Assembly: GCA_007922225.1 (NCBI GenBank)
Contig: ML680053.1
Span: forward strand, 20,074,694-20,138,693
Length of the DNA stretch: 64,000 nucleotides
Source of the DNA: Emydura subglobosa
Taxonomy: Eukaryota; Chordata; Testudines; Chelidae
Reading direction: 5' to 3'
A model generated the notes under the pieces. The model was not told where the DNA came from. It worked only from the letters and a program-made list of their open reading frames with translations, and searched no databases. The translations under genes and the position numbers were made by a program. Below, piece by piece: positions 12,690-24,600 of the stretch (position 1 is the first letter of the stretch; every line of letters begins with the position of its first letter).

Positions 12690-14271
12690 TCAGTCCTGCA
12701 TCTCATTGCAGAACCTGGTTTTCAAAGCTTCCCTAATGCAAAGTGCTCCGCAGTTAGCTCTCAGCATACTCCTGGCATGTGGCTGCTCATAATTGTTGGC
12801 TAGTCTTTCTGCCTCCACAGCCCAACCCTGGGGGAACCTTTCCCACTTCGCTTCACACACATTATGAAGAACACAGCAAGCAGATCACAGAAGGGAGGTT
12901 CTTCTCACTCATGTCCAGCCTAGTGAGGAGACTCCTCCATCTACCCTTTAAACACCCAAAGGCACATTCCACAACCATTCTGCAACTGCTTAACCTATTA
13001 TTAAAATACTCCTTGTCACTGTCAAGGTGTCCAGTGTACGGCTTCATTAGCCAAGGGAGCAAGGAGTAAGCAGGATCCCCCAGGATCACTATGGGCATTT
13101 CCACATCCCCTATATCAATTTTTTGGTCAGGGAAGAAAGTGCCCACCTGGATCTTAGAGAACAGCCCTGAGTTATGAAATACACGAGCGTCATGCACCTT
13201 CCCAGACCACCCCACACAGATGTCTGTGAAACGACCCCTGTGATCCACAAGCCCCTGCAGGACCATGGAAAAGTAGCCCTTGAGGTTTATGTACTCGGTC
13301 GCCAGGTGTGCAGGTGCTAAGATGGGGATGTGTGTCCCAGCAATGGTCCCCCTGCAGTTGGGGAAGACCATCGTAGCAAACCCCTCCACTATGTCCTGCA
13401 CATTTCCCAAAATCACTGCCCTTCGTAGCAGAAGTCTATTGATGGCACTGCCCACTTGAATCACGGCAGTGCCCACTGTAGATTTACTGACTCCAAATTG
13501 ATTCCCAACCAAGCGGTAACAGTCGCGGGTTGCCAGCTTCCAGAGAGTGATGGCGACTCTCTTCTCCACCGTCATAGCTTGTCTCAAGCGAGTGTTCACG
13601 CTCTTCAGGGATGGTGCCAGCTCTGAGCACAGTTCGAGGAAAGTTGCCTTTCGCATACAAAAGTTTTGCAGCCACTGATCATCATCCCACAGCTGCATAA
13701 CGATGTGGTCCCACCAGTCTGTGCTTGTTTCCCTGCACCAGAACCTGTGCTCCACGGACTGCAGATGACACATTATAGCCTGCAGCAATCAGGAATTGTT
13801 CTGCTCGATGATGTGTAGCAGGGCAGCCTCGGTGGCATAAGTGTAGTACCTGCTTTGCCTTTTGCTCCGTTTCTAAAGTGCTCCATGATAAACCGCGATG
13901 TATTTGTCACGCTCACAATTATAGTGCAGAGTTGAGCTGGCTCCATGTCTCTGCAGCAATGGTGATCGCGGGGAGTAAAAAAATGGCGCGAAAATCCTTT
14001 TCCTGTTTGTTTGGCAGGGGGTGAAGGGGGAAAAGCAGTGTTGCATCCTGGGACGATGACACTCGTCCCAACAGCCACCGTGGCTAGTTCCACTGTGGGA
14101 TAGCTACCCACATTGCACTGCTTTCTAATTCGAATTAAGGGTGGCCAGAGTGAACGCAAGAGACCAGCACAAACAGCATTGTGTGTACACTCTGCTGCGA
14201 TTTCTAAAACTTGGCTGCTGAAAGTCGAATTAAACAAAGTCGAATTCCCGTGGCAGTGTAGACATAGCCTC
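12690..14271 (-). mobile_element. PIF/Harbinger DNA transposon
   Basis: The right end at about 14235-14271 reads, on the minus strand, GAGGCTATGTCTACACTGCC, a terminal-repeat type shared with small elements nearby (28.3 kb, 33.0 kb). The transposase follows at 13788-12700. The matching left terminal repeat was not found, so the element is truncated or rearranged near 12.5-12.7 kb. Between 13773 and 14235 the minus strand is open in parts and may hold the remains of the second (Myb-like) protein such elements carry, but no motif is clear. Confidence 0.85.
12700..13788 (-). pseudogene. PIF/Harbinger (HARBI1-like) transposase, catalytic Asp lost
   Basis: This DDE-type transposase, which cuts and moves the element, is open for 308 codons. 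The order is an N-terminal helical region (about residues 1-60), an HTH-like part (RVAITLWKLAT, FGVSKSTVG, 78-110), then the DDE_4 core. The core contains NCRGTIAGTHIPIL (145-157), DHRGRFTDICVGWSGKVHDA, the second acidic site in VILGDPAYSLLPWL (Asp238) and the Glu in VVECAFGCLKGRWRSL (Glu274). The first catalytic residue, Asp in the usual IDGTHIPI, is Ala150 (GCT at 13339-13341). A one-base shift near 12890 moves the tail (CVLHNVCEAKW onward) to another frame. HARBI1 itself is a conserved host gene of similar length, but the dead site and shift indicate a transposon copy. Confidence 0.9.
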
Positions 14272-16744
14272 AGTGTCTGTTTCAGGTTCCCAACCACATG
14301 TGGAGCAGTTATATTTACTATGTGCAATTAAAGGTATATTTTAAAAGATCTGTTTGCTGTGAAAGTGAAGGTGTATCTGTCATCCTTTGTCTACTTATTT
14401 TTCTACATAATATCCAAACCAATAGCCTTTTGTGGCTCCATAATAAACAACTGAATCTTCAGTTCTTCATCAAGTTCCTAATTAAGGTTTATTCTCCTAA
14501 GAAAAATCATTGCTGACCATTGCAAAAAATTATATTTATCACTGTGAGTGAGATTCATTTTTTCATGGTCCATACTGGGAATTAAATAAAATGTCAAGGG
14601 TGAAATTAGCCCTCCTATGAATGCTTTGGTCAGTCCTCCATGGCTTAAGCGCCACAGTTGCACTGCTAAAGGAAGGTTATAGATGGAACAGACAACATTT
14701 TGAAAGAATATTTTCAACCAGCTATATCCACATCCCTATGAATATTCTTTTACAAAATCATTTTAGTGATGCTTTCTTTGGGGAGCAAATGAAAAATGTC
14801 TTCTCTTCCTTTATTTGTAAATATTGCCACTTTACACACTCTAATAGGAACCAGAGTCCTTGAATCTAACTACTTTTTAATGCTCAGAGGAAATCAAACA
14901 TTTTATAATTAAAGGAGTTAGAGTTGTAACATAACCTTAATAGTTCATTATACATCTTGTACATATGTGTGTCTACTGAACTTACTTGGATGTGGTTTTA
15001 GAATTTGAGATTGATACAACTTTAACTGCCTCTAAAGTGCAGTAATAAATCTTCATGTCAATCCAGGGAGAGAAAATAAATGTATAAACACACACATATA
15101 TATATATAAAAAATTTGAGTAATGACTGTACTGTCCTATTTGTAAGTCTATTTACAAATGTACCGATAAGAAATTCATTAAATGATTAATTACCACCACA
15201 TTTTAAGAGACATTTAGATAGATAAATTTATCTGCACTGGATTGATGTAAAGAGGACTTTCCCCTATCCCCTTTCTTTTGCTACAACATTTCAAAACCAT
15301 GAAAAATGTGTAATTAAAAAAACAAGTAAAAGTTGATCAGATGAGGGCTACGATGAAATTTCTGATGAGATAAAAGATTTTTTATGAGATTACATTCTTT
15401 CTTCCATCCTATTTTCTCTTCCTCGTGTTTCTCCATCCTTGAGTGTAGTTCAGATATGCAAACACAAGTTAAAAACATCAAATGGGGTGACTTTTTAAAT
15501 AAGTAGTAAGATTAGAAAACAGCTTTTGTTAAAAATAGCATTTTTACAGAGTCATGGAGAAAAGAAGGTATTTTTCATGGAATTTTTTAATACAATAAAT
15601 TGTTTTAAAAATCTATTTTTGTAGAAAATAATTCCGTTAGCTTAAACATCTTTGTACTAACTAATTTTATATGGTAAAGTCTCTTATTAACAATTAATGT
15701 CAGTTTAGAAAAATATAAAAACACAATATTCAACACATAAAAAATGCACAAAACTAGGCTACAGATAGCCATAAAGCATGTATATTATAGTTTGCCTTCT
15801 TATAAATTTCAGATCTGTTGCTCAGATTTATACATTACTAATAAACCAGTTTGCTTTCAATGAATTTACATTTAAAACATAATATTATTCTGCTGCATTT
15901 AATCATTTTTCATTATGTTTGATAGCACAAGAAATGTTTCTATACAAGCAACTTGATAAATTATTGCACTACAAGGTGCCAAATATATATATTTCTCAGT
16001 GTATATTATAGTTACAAGCAGCCCTAACTGTGTGCCCTTCATCCTTTTGATTTCTTTCAGATGAAATAATCAACAACTTATTTTACCTACCTCATTTTCC
16101 TACTTCTTTCACTGTTGAAGAAATAGTGCAGCTCTGATCCCACACAGTGAAACATGCCAGAGTAAAATGAAATGAAATCATCTATCCCCATTTGAAATGT
16201 CAACAATGCAATTTAATTGCTGAGTGAAATAAATTGTATGCTTTATTTTATGCAGCCAAAGGATATCGTTTGCTCCACTTCCCTTTAATAAATGATTTTG
16301 TATCAAATGTAAGCAAAGGTAACAAAAGGTTTAATACCCAGATTAAATGTATTTTCTTTTAGTGTTCATAAAAAATTCATAGTACTTTCAACTAAAATGT
16401 GATAGCTATAGTAAACTGTAATGTGGATTAACCCAGAGTAACACAAATTTAACCTTTGTAATATGATTTAATGTAATTAAAGTAAAAGCGCTATTATATT
16501 CTGGTCAGATTCTTAAACTATGCCACACACTATGGTATATGAACCCTTTCCAACAGCACATTATGAGATTGATCCTGCCCCACTGATGCCAATAGAGCGG
16601 TGCCCATTTACACAATCGGAGATTTGTAATTGACTTCAATAGCCGAGTGAAGCCCTAAGCAATGTGACTAGCATCTTTTATGTATGGATCTTAATCCATT
16701 TCTTACTTTTGGCAAAGGAAAGTTTTGGCAAGATAATCATTAAA
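14272..16744. other. A/T-rich intron, no gene
   Basis: Low-complexity, A/T-rich sequence. It holds a short (AC)n(AT)n run at 15087-15108 and a possible weak palindrome around TTGACTTCAATAG near 16632. No open frame resembles a protein family and no repeat family was recognised. Confidence 0.5.
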
Positions 16745-17165
16745 ACAAGCACATACCATGAGTCCACCTCTGCTGAAATCCATGCTTACACTTTCATCTC
16801 CTCTCACCCTGACTATCGAAAGCTCTGCAGACTCAGAATGTGTTCACTGCCTTCTAGCCAGTACAAACTCTTCAGAAAATGCACTGGTTCAACATTCACT
16901 TCAGATTCCAGTTCAGAATCGTCCTTGTTTTTGAAACTCTTCATTGTTTTGCCCCACCCAACATCATGGACCTAGCTTCTCTCTACTCCCACTCCTCTCT
17001 CTCTCCACTTCTCTCTCACTGGCATACTTTCTGTCCTTCCACACCCAGCTGCTACTGACGGAGTGAGTACTCTCCACTTTGCAGTGTCTGCCAGCTGGAA
17101 TGGCCGTCCAGTATCTCTGACTTGTCTATTCTATATAGGTTTTTATATCATGCTCACCACCATAG
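16745..17165 (+). repeat. L2-like LINE fragment
   Basis: Reading across frames, the plus strand resembles the end of an L2-type reverse transcriptase: FRFQFRIVLVFKxLHxxAPPNIMDLAS and then a degraded LPAGMAVQ where xWNSLP is usual. The tail TAGGTTTTTATATCATGCTCACC is also found at the 3' side of such copies in reptiles. It is strongly diverged. Confidence 0.45.
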
Positions 17166-17864
17166 TATATGAGCGCACCTTCTGCTACAACATTAAGCAA
17201 CATGACTAATATCTGTCATGTGTTGTTTATTCTCTCAGCATCTTCCCAGAGAGAGAAGTGTGTGCAGTGGAGTGTTTGGGTAGGTTTTTATTTTTGTAAT
17301 AAATATAATTGTTGCTAAGTGTTTACATTAACAAAAGCAAAGTCAAAGAAATGTGCTTTGCACTTGGAGCAGAATGTGATGAGGTTTGTGATAGTTCTTC
17401 CCAAATCTCTTCTTAATAAAATATCTCTTCTCTCTTGCCTATGCTTCATGTTATTGTTCTCTTTTGATGTAAATGAAACTCTCATCAAAACCCTCAGAGT
17501 CAGAACTGTGCCCATTTATGCCAGCAGAAAATGTGACCCTGAATCAAATGTTTTGACTCAGTTATTATGGAAGCAGATACACCTAACAAAGCTATACTCT
17601 GCATTGTTGCAAGGACAACCATTCTTTGTGAAATCAACAGCAGCACTGGAAACTTGTTAGGCCCAAAGATTGTAACTAAACTGCATATAAATTTAAACAT
17701 TTTTAATTAAATAATTCCCACAACCATTATATTTACTTATTCTTACAATTAGTACTTGGTAAGTAAGTAAATACAATCTATTTAATCATGTCTGAATACT
17801 GGTGAAATCATAGCAGAATTTTCAGGCACCTTCTAGATCCATTGCTAGCTTTGAGCACTCAGCA

Positions 17865-19262
17865 ACTGACCTTCAGGTGATCCGCTTCATGCCTTCTATC
17901 CATCTTCTCACTGGTCATCCCCTGCTAGGATGGCTGGCCACCATTTTTCCATAATAATTTTCTCAAGCTTATTTCCATCTCTATGCCTGATGTGACTAAC
18001 GCACATAAGTTTGCACCTGTTGAGTTCCAACATCAGGCTCTGTTTCTTTCCAATAGTATTTCTAATATAAGCATCCATCTTCTTTGCGGTACTGGTGATA
18101 CACAGGAGTCTTCACCGACACCACATCTCAAAGGCTTTAATTTTCTTCTTGTCAGGAGTATTAATTTCCTACAATTTTGCCAGTTGAAACTCCAAACATT
18201 TTGAGATATCACATTTTTCCCAAACTCTTGTAAAGAAGGCCATGGCTGAGTGCCCATTCCTAACCTTCTTCCAATTTTACTGAACTGCCTTCTTGGTTGG
18301 ATATGTATGATCCCGGAAAACTAAATTCATTTACTACCTCTACAACTTGACTGCTAACTGTGATATCCGCTTGCATCTTGATTTTGTTAATCGTGTCAAT
18401 GTGCATACATTTTGTTTTCACATTTTGTTACCCACCTTTTGAGGGATAGCCCATATTTCTCACTAATTGTTTTAACAAACTCCAACATTCGTTGCATTGC
18501 ATCAATGGTTGTAGCAAAGAGTGTTGTGTCAGTGTATCTTAGGTCGGTAAAGAGGAAATCCCAGTCCAACAGAAATCGCAACTCCATCCGCTTAGTGAGA
18601 ACCTTCCAGGGCTTGTCTCATAATAAATGATACATACAAGTTGAAAGGGGACAGCATGCTTCCATGTCTCACACCCTGCCCAATACAAAACCATTCGCTG
18701 TCACCTGCTGCTGTTTGCACTATGGTCAGTTGTTGATGGTAGAGACTTGCAATGGGTTCACTGAGATGCTTTGGAATCCTTATGTCACCCAATATGCTCC
18801 AAAGATGGTCATGTCAGACAATATTGAAGGATTTCAAATAGTCAGTGAAACACATAATCAGTTAGGGGTTATACTCCCTGCATTTTTCAATGATGTGACA
18901 GATGTTTGCTATTTGATCACATGTGCCTCATCTTTCTCTGAAACCAGCTTGTTGTGCTGGTAGTTCTGCTTCTATCATTCACTTCATGTGATCCTGGATT
19001 ATGTAGAGCAGAACTTTGCTCAAGTGCGGTATCAGGAAGACAATATGAATGTTACTATGCTCTGTTATGCCCCCTTCTTTGGCAAGGGCAGAGAGATTCC
19101 CTTTGTCCAGTTAGCTGGTCGATTTCTAGTCATCCATATATCAGTGCATATTTGCCATATGAAATCAATACTGCACTTTTAACTTTTAACTATTGCTTTT
19201 AACAATTCTGCTGGTACATTATCTACTCCTGGTGCTTTCCCAGGCTACATTTTCATATTGTC
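17865..19262 (-). mobile_element. RTE / BovB-like LINE remnant
   Basis: In the minus direction one reads KAPGVDNVPAELLKAI, QAGFRERRGTCDQIANICHI, IPKHLSEPIASLYHQQLTI, GDSEWFCIGQGVRHGSMLSP, a degraded YADD box (LRYTDTTLFATT), and finally a CWRRLLxISxTAKK-like C-terminal segment. Order and wording match RTE-clade reverse transcriptases. There are many frame changes. The endonuclease part upstream of 19262 and the 3' repeat tail are not recognisable. Confidence 0.82.
18396..18792 (-). pseudogene. RTE reverse transcriptase palm remnant
   Basis: Two open blocks, 18592-18792 (IRIPKHLSEPIASLYHQQLT, QGVRHGSMLSPFNLYVSFIM) and 18396-18587 (the degraded YADD as RYTD, then MQRMLEFVKTISEKYGLSL). The canonical Ala-Asp-Asp is replaced, so there is no catalytic activity. 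Confidence 0.75.
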
Positions 19263-21234
19263 ATGCACCATTTCCTTTCACTGGATTGATGGCTCTGTAC
19301 TTGTCAGGTGAGTAGAAATTATTATTATTTATTAATACACTGAATCAGGATTGGACGCCTGTTGTGCTAGTGACTGTACAAACATGGGGCCTGATCCAAA
19401 GCCCAGTGAAGACAAGAGAAAGACTCCTATTAACTTCAATGGATTTCAGATCAGTTCCATGGTCCTTGCCTCAGAGATAAGGTTAAGTTTAAGTTCACCA
19501 GTTCATTTCACTTTCCTACTTGAAATTACACAAACAAATTCAATTCATTGCTATGCCACCAATGTCCTCAGTGTGATTTACAAAACAAAGTATGAACATG
19601 TCCAGCAAAGGGCACTTAAAATAAGTTTGTTTGCCCAATGGTACTTTCTCTTTTCTTGGTTGTGATTAGCCTAAAGGAATTTGTTTGAATGTGAACTCAA
19701 AAAAATAAATTCTCTATGTGCTAGCTTTTCCTCTGGAACACAGAATTTATCACAAATTGAGATAAAATAGTTTTGAGAAAATCCCTCATTAAAATATTGG
19801 CAGCACATCACTGCTGTGGTGGGGTTCAGTGTAATCTATTTCCAGTGGATTTTCCCCTCCCACATACAAATCATCTGTATGAAATAAATTCCCTATTTTA
19901 CCAATTTGCCATAATTTATAACCATTATAGCATGAACTAGTTTTATAATTAAATCTGGTACTCGAAGCAGAACACAATAAACAGTGTTTATTTCTGCTTA
20001 ATTGTGTACCTATAATAAATGTCCACATGCTACCTCAACATTATTTAGGGCCTTATTTTACAGTTTTTGAGTAGACAGAAGTCCACATGAGAATCACAGT
20101 CACAGAATTTGGCCATTATGCAACACTCTGAAAACAAAACATCTATACTTTACCCTCAATCAGCAAACAAAACAGAGCCACCCACATCCTAGCCTTAGCC
20201 AGAAAGACTATGACTGTGGCAAGCCTTTGGTCTTAGCTTAACTCGCATTTATTTTACTTACAGTGAAGACTAGGGAACTAAAATAGAAGCACTATTAAAT
20301 TTGCATTATCAACCATTACAATGTTCTTTCTTATCAAACAATTCATGAACCACTGAATTATATTAACTGATACCTAACAATGTTAGAACTCAGGCTGACT
20401 TGGTGGTGTAATGGTGTGCAAATGCACTGCCAAACAAGAACTAAATTCTAATTCTTCCAGGCTGTAGATGTGAGTCATTTCACATCACTAAAGTTTGGGA
20501 GCTCTGCAGAAGCCCTGACTTTTGCTCCTAGAGGAAGAATTACATTATTTCACTCTCCAGCAAATCCTCTACCTGACTCAAGAAGTGTTGTTGACAGACT
20601 CTGGAGTAAAGCTCTAGTCAGCCCTTCTTTGCGAGATGGGTTACTGCAATGCAACATCTTGAAGAGAAGTAAAGAAGAAAAGTGAGTAATGTGTTAGAAG
20701 GGCAGATCCTCAGGATTCCACAAAGTGACTGGAGGGCCCAAATGCGGCTGGTTGCGGAAAGTAAGAATGACCAAGCCATCAAAAATCTATGGGCAAGTTA
20801 TTTCTCACTCGTCAGAATTGTTTTTAAACGAAGTTCTTCTGAAAACAACACATACACTAGTTTAATGAGTACATTAGGCTAAATAGAACATGTCCATAGA
20901 TTTGTTCATGTTGGTACAGTGCTCTGAAGAAGTCAAGCCATATGCATAGTAAATGCACTGAATTATTTTGACACTACTGTAAATGCTGGAACTAGTTTTT
21001 GCCATTTCATGTTGTAAAATGTACCCATCACAGCTTATGAATGTAAATGTAAAACGATATATAAAACCCACACAATTACACATAACTAACTTATGTAACA
21101 TCAGTTCAAAAGAACCCTCCCGCCTTCAGTAACCTCCTCAGGCAAGCGACCAGATGAGCCTTGAAACTTACTATTGATTCATTTTTTGTGAACACAAGCT
21201 AAAGCGACTATAATGGCTTATTACAAAAAGTTGG
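19263..21234. other. intron, small palindromic repeat at 19391-19454
   Basis: Contains the palindrome CTGATCCAAAGCCCAGTGAA ... TTCAATGGATTTCAGATCAG (19391-19454), preceded by a SINE-like tail (GATTGGACGCCTGTTGTGCT near 19348). The rest is A/T-rich with no gene. TGGTGTAATGG at about 20402 matches a Pol III A box, but no B box follows. Confidence 0.45.
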
Positions 21235-21665
21235 CAAGATCATGCCTGGAATATTATGCATGATTTTGGATGCCATATTGCAGAAGAAATTTTAAAGAAT
21301 CAGAAATGATACAGGAGAGCAAAGCAGGAATTATATGGTCTCCAATGTTATGACTGGGAAGGAGAGATTTGGAAAGTAGATTATGGGTTTTTCACTGGAG
21401 TCCATTAGAAAAGAGGAGATTAATGTCTAGATTCAGCAGACTATTTGAGCATGTGCATAGGACTATTGTCTTTAATGGGCTACCCACATGTTTAAAAAAA
21501 GGCACACGCTTAACTACCTTGCTGAATTAAGGCCTAAAGTCTATCTGACTGAAGTGTATAGAATTCTGAGGAATATGGTGAGGGTGAAGGTGGAGGCCAC
21601 AAAGCTATTCAAGAGGGGAAAGACTCATCAAAAAGAAGGGAAAATGTAAGGCAAATAAAGGTCCA
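21235..21665 (+). mobile_element. CR1/L3-like LINE fragment with a palindrome inserted
   Basis: The first part (21235-21425) reads LARSCLEYYAxFWMPYCRRN, equivalent to the LVRPHLEYCVQFWSPxYKK segment of CR1-type enzymes. The second part (21540-21665) reads LTEVYRILRNMV then TKLFKRGK, like the following dLiEvyKil and lF segments. Between them lies a palindromic repeat (21429-21536). Very diverged, so the call is moderate. Confidence 0.5.
21429..21536. repeat. palindromic GCATGTGC / GCTTAA repeat
   Basis: Left ATTCAGCAGACTATTTGAGC mirrors right GCTTAACTACCTTGCTGAAT, around a centre TCTTTAATGGG. It is the same family as 44694-44832, a fold-back repeat old enough to be shared by many amniotes. 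Confidence 0.5.
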
Positions 21666-24600
21666 AGCATAGCACACACACATACACACTGCGCACACAC
21701 AAATTATAGAAGAAATGTACTTTTATAGGATAGGGTTGGGCAAGCTTCCGAACTTGCTACTAATGTGCTGAGCACCCTCAATTCTCACTAAAGTCAGGAC
21801 AAATGAAGGGTGCTCAACACATCACAGGACCTTGCAGGATTGAGCCCAGACAAAGCAAAAAAATTTGGGAAAAGTGCATGAGGCAGCAAGAGCAACTGCA
21901 ATCTTGAACAGATTCACAGGCTCTCTCTACATTTATGGTGGCATGTAGAGTACAGGCAACACAAGTGCAGCTACACACCATAGTGAAAAGCTCTGGCAGT
22001 GGGGAAGCAGTGGGGAAAGGCTCTGGCATCTACCCGCAGCAGGCGCCTTTCACTGCAGCAAGGAAAGCCCCTGGCAGCGGGACACACTGCTAAAAATAGC
22101 AGTGTAAATGTGGGAGACCCTGCTTGGGTGTGTAGAGAGCTGTCTTGAGTATATATCCTAGGGGCTCAGGTGTGCAGGACATTCTACTCTACTCTACTCA
22201 CCTAAGCCATGGCTAACACCTATACCATTTATACCCGTGCTAGTTGGGTGCGTAGTGTCAATACTCTACATGCTGTCACAAGTATAAAAATAACCAAAGA
22301 CGCATGAGTCAAGCATTATGTGAAGGAATAAATTAGAGGATACAAATACTAGCTGGCTAGAAAAGTTGTGTTGCCACCATGTCTGCTGCACAATGATTTT
22401 ACTTTTAAAAAGACTGATTAATATATGATCTCCATTGGAGTGAACTCATTATGCTTTTGGTGGGAGCAGAACCAATGTATGTCAGTGTACTTATTTAACA
22501 TTATGATGTTACCAGTGCAGCTTGTTCAATTAAGTACACAGTAGCCTGGTTATGCAGCTAAACTAGTTATTGAACTAAAATCTTCCCGAGTGCGGGTGTG
22601 ACAAACCCATAAAATTTTCCTGAGTGATAATGTTTGCATTAGGTCCATTAGCAACTAGATTTGTGTTAAAATGCACATCTTCAGCTATCTTCCCAGTGGC
22701 TCCACTTCTGAAGAACCTGCTGGGTATTAATGTTTCTACTGTAAGGCTGGGATAACTTTTTCCCCTGAATCAACCTTCATTTCAGCTGGCGTCAGGGAAG
22801 AAGAATCCAATTTAGTGATGTGCTGTGCTAAAAGCACCCCATTTTGCCCAAGTTGCCCTCTTTCTTTAGGGAATCTGTTATTCCCAATGCAGAAGTAATG
22901 CACATCTGGCACCGAACACTATTTGGAGTGTGAAATGATCCTGTGCATCCCCAGTTACATGTTTCAGCCTCAAGAGCATTTTAGCAATCTCTCAGCTAAC
23001 AACAGTCTCAGATCCAATGAGCAGAGTTGGAGCCAAAATTCCCCTGCCACTCCTTTTCCTTTGTTTAACCTCATCTAATATTGTTTGTTATGGTCTAAGC
23101 GTTGATCTAACCTGTATATCATAGTGAAGGAGCTCTGCTAAAGTTAGGCCTGATGTTTGACCTACCTTCAAATATTTATAATCTGAGAAGGAAATGTCAG
23201 CGAGCTTCTAAGTATGTTAAAAATATATATAAATACATCGGGCCAAAGTATGACTCTATCATCATGAGTGTGCTTGAGGTAGGGAGAGCCTTTTCATCAA
23301 ATACGCTCACACGGTAAAGAATCATAATGCCTGTGCTTCTTGAGTGCAAAAAGAGCATATGTTTGTGTGTGTGCTGACAACAAAGCTGTAAAGCACAAAG
23401 GAGATATGTCTGGACTCAGAGTGAAACTGTAGCACTCCGTGCACCGGGGTTAGTGCCAAGCGGTCTGGACTGAATGGAAGTTTGCAGCATATCTTTTGCA
23501 CACATGTAGTAAATTCACAACCACAGAGCTCCTGTCCTACATAGGTACAATATCTCCCATCACCACCAATCAGATGCTATAGTTGTTGACCCTCCACACA
23601 GTGCACCACTGACTCAGAATAATCATTTACTAGTTCTTAGAAGGCATGTGTAGCTCAGGCGATTAATAATGGGCTACATACCCTTTCACCTCATTTACAG
23701 ACTCTAATCTGGCCCAGTAGTGCCAGAAAGCACTGTACAATGATGTATGTGAAGTGGCGCTTTCACACTAGCTCTCTGGGGACAGGTATTCAAATTTTAT
23801 TTGGCACAAACTGGCTCCCAACTAGGATGGCACAATAACTGCCTGTAGAACGGAGGAAGCTTGTACTGCCATTACCGATGCTGTACCTATTCTGCAGGTA
23901 CAGTGATAGCTTCTGTGGCTAGCACTACTTGTGTAGCTAAGAACAGAATATGGCAGAGGGTCCATATTCCTGTCTTTTCTTGTCCAGTTTAATATTAATA
24001 GAAAAGCCGCTTCTTCACTCCCTTATTAACTTTAACTTCTAACTTTCAAACGAGTCAACACTACCACATGACTGCATGAAAAGTGATAATAGCCAAAACA
24101 TGAAAATCCCTTAAATGTCTTATATAATAGTGTTTGTGTGGTACGAACATGTGTTTTTCCACTTACATATTCAGGTGTATTTGCCACAGTGACTTTTTAA
24201 CACAAGACACAAATCTGACATGAAATCTGCCAACTCCATGCGTGCTAATTCTGATTACTGTGCCTTGTAGCATGCCCCTGGAGACCTGCCTCTGTGTTCC
24301 AACGCACTTGGAAGAAGTGTTTTCTCCAAAGCTGGTTTGTAATGCTGAGCAAGTGCTTCTTTACAGTAACAATTAAAAAATCATTTAAATTTTACAGACT
24401 ATTTTCTTGTTTCCAACCCCTGCACCTCTACTACTTGGCTGAAGACAGGGACTGATGATGCAAGGAGCCCAGCAGTTCCCACAGCCCAGCATAAAGAGGT
24501 TCAGCAATGGTTTTCCACAGGAAAGAGTAAAAGTTCCCCTAACAAGCTAGTTTGCTGAGAGCATAAGGGGATGACAATTTAACTGCTCATGGGCAGGGAA

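Noticed and set aside
20400..20690. Possible tRNA-derived SINE or tRNA gene, with A-box-like TGGTGTAATGG
   Set aside because: No matching B box or cloverleaf follows, and no repeat core is recognisable.
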